Source of the DNA: Amycolatopsis orientalis DSM 40040 = KCTC 9412
GTDB lineage: Bacteria; Actinomycetota; Actinomycetes; Mycobacteriales; Pseudonocardiaceae
Length of the DNA: 64,000 nt
Direction of reading: 5' to 3'
Assembly (NCBI RefSeq): GCF_000478275.1
Contig: NZ_ASJB01000055.1
Location: 120,386-184,385, forward strand
The position numbers were made by a program, and so were the translations under genes. Each line of letters starts with the position of its first letter. Position 1 is the stretch's first letter. Under the pieces are notes generated by a model. The model did not search any database and had not been told where the DNA came from. It was given only the letters and a program-made list of their open reading frames with translations. Below, piece by piece: positions 63,305 to 64,000 of this stretch.

Positions 63305-64000
63305 GTGGCCAGCGACAACAGACTCCATGCGGTGTGCTCCGAGTGGTGGCGTGCCGATACCGCGACGCTGCATGCCCGTAAACAGGAAATCGAAGTTCTC
63401 AAGCGTCGATTGGATGCGGAACAGAACGCGATCCTCGCGGAAATCAACAACCGCGGTGTCCGTGGATGTTCCGGCCATTCGACGCTGGCAGCCCTGATTT
63501 ACGAGGACTTCCACGTCACGGACAAGGAAGCCGAGGCACGTGCCGATCGGGTGCTGGCGTTGCATCCCGGGGTGGTGGTGGGTGGCGAGGTCGTGCCGCC
63601 GCTCGCGCCCTTGACCGCCGACGCCGCCGCGGAGGGCGCGATCGGGGGTGCGCAGGTCGACGCGATCATCCGCATCCTCGCCCGGATCCCGTCCATGGTT
63701 CCTGAGGAGGAGGTGCGGGGTGGGGAGAAGATCCTGGTCGATCTGGCTCGCCGGGCGGGTCCCCGGCAGCTCGCCCGGGCCGGCCGTCGTCTGCTGGACG
63801 AGCTGGATCCGGGCGGGAAGGAGCCTCGGAACGAGGATCCGAAGGATGTGCGGCCGGAGTTGCGGTTCGTCAAACACCGTGACGGCACCCTCGGCCTCAA
63901 AGCCACGTTGGACCTGGAAACCTATGCACGCCTGAAGTCCGACCTCGACCCCATGTCCAAACCCCACAAAGCCATCGACGGGGTCCGCGACTCCCGCACC
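63305..64000 (+). CDS. DUF222 (13E12-repeat family) protein, N-terminal part, cut by window edge
   Basis: 232 codons are present and no stop is seen. EWWRADTATLHARKQEIEVLKRRLDAEQNAILAEINNRGVRGCSGHSTLAALIYEDFHVTDKEAEARADRVLAL and later LRFVKHRDGTLGLKATLDLETYARLKSDLDPM are DUF222 hallmarks. Members of this actinobacterial family usually end in an HNH nuclease domain, which would lie beyond the edge. They occur in many copies per genome and have no settled function. GTG 63305 has TAGTGT seven bases upstream. Confidence 0.85.
   Translation, partial: MASDNRLHAVCSEWWRADTATLHARKQEIEVLKRRLDAEQNAILAEINNRGVRGCSGHSTLAALIYEDFHVTDKEAEARADRVLALHPGVVVGGEVVPPLAPLTADAAAEGAIGGAQVDAIIRILARIPSMVPEEEVRGGEKILVDLARRAGPRQLARAGRRLLDELDPGGKEPRNEDPKDVRPELRFVKHRDGTLGLKATLDLETYARLKSDLDPMSKPHKAIDGVRDSRT

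Overview
The window is high-GC actinobacterial DNA with dense, often overlapping (ATGA/GTGA) gene junctions. Three things point to the Pseudonocardiales, plausibly Amycolatopsis; the genus is an inference from gene content, not a database match. These are a his-trp-lgt order like that of mycobacteria and relatives, a mycobacterial-type sigK/rskA/ufaA/DUF1295/DUF1365 locus, and the division genes ftsZ-pgeF-yggS-sepF-yggT-wag31. No rRNA, tRNA, CRISPR array, insertion sequence or replication origin was seen.

Layout. 1-3.5 kb: the edge of a nitrilase-family gene, then hisD-hisC-hisB. 3.5-12.8 kb: accessory genes (NADAR protein, MMPL exporter with a divergent TetR regulator, KptA, SoxR divergent from a two-subunit transketolase, Nudix, NIPSNAP, glutaryl-CoA dehydrogenase). 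12.9-14.4 kb: hisH and priA. 14.6-21.8 kb: a second accessory block (F420/PPOX-type oxidase, ABC-2 transporter, quinone oxidoreductase, SigE-type sigma factor with a membrane partner, phytase, TetR). 21.9-23.7 kb: hisF and hisI interleaved with two small membrane-protein genes. 23.8-26.3 kb: three paralogous membrane genes of unknown function. 26.3-32.2 kb: TetR divergent from trpE, then the Trp-region membrane gene, trpC, trpB, trpA and a strong terminator. 32.2-36.2 kb: a broken secreted-protein gene, an amidohydrolase/M20 pair, and lgt. 36.5-38.6 kb: a DapB-like gene and an SDR with a KstR-like site. 38.9-45 kb: gltB-gltD. 45-49 kb: a secreted serine protease, class II DAHP synthase and a WS/DGAT acyltransferase. 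49.3-55.3 kb: DinB-like gene and the sigK locus. 55.6-60.5 kb: division genes. 60.6-64 kb: a membrane protein with a Cys-rich tail, a FUSC protein and the start of a DUF222 (13E12-type) gene.

How the genes work together. Histidine and tryptophan synthesis share PriA, which does both isomerase steps in many actinobacteria; no trpF is present here. DAHP synthase feeds the aromatic branch and GltBD supplies glutamate, the amino donor for many steps. hisG, hisE and trpD are not in the window. The his genes lie in separate blocks, and the first gene of each (hisD, hisH, priA, hisF) has a TANNNT hexamer six or seven bases before the start codon, suggesting separate leaderless transcripts. The sigK locus is arranged around a divergent pair of near-identical candidate promoters.

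Intergenic spaces carry many long perfect or near-perfect inverted repeats. These include one palindrome family seen three times and a two-part palindromic module seen twice. Most lie between convergent genes and probably act as bidirectional terminators.
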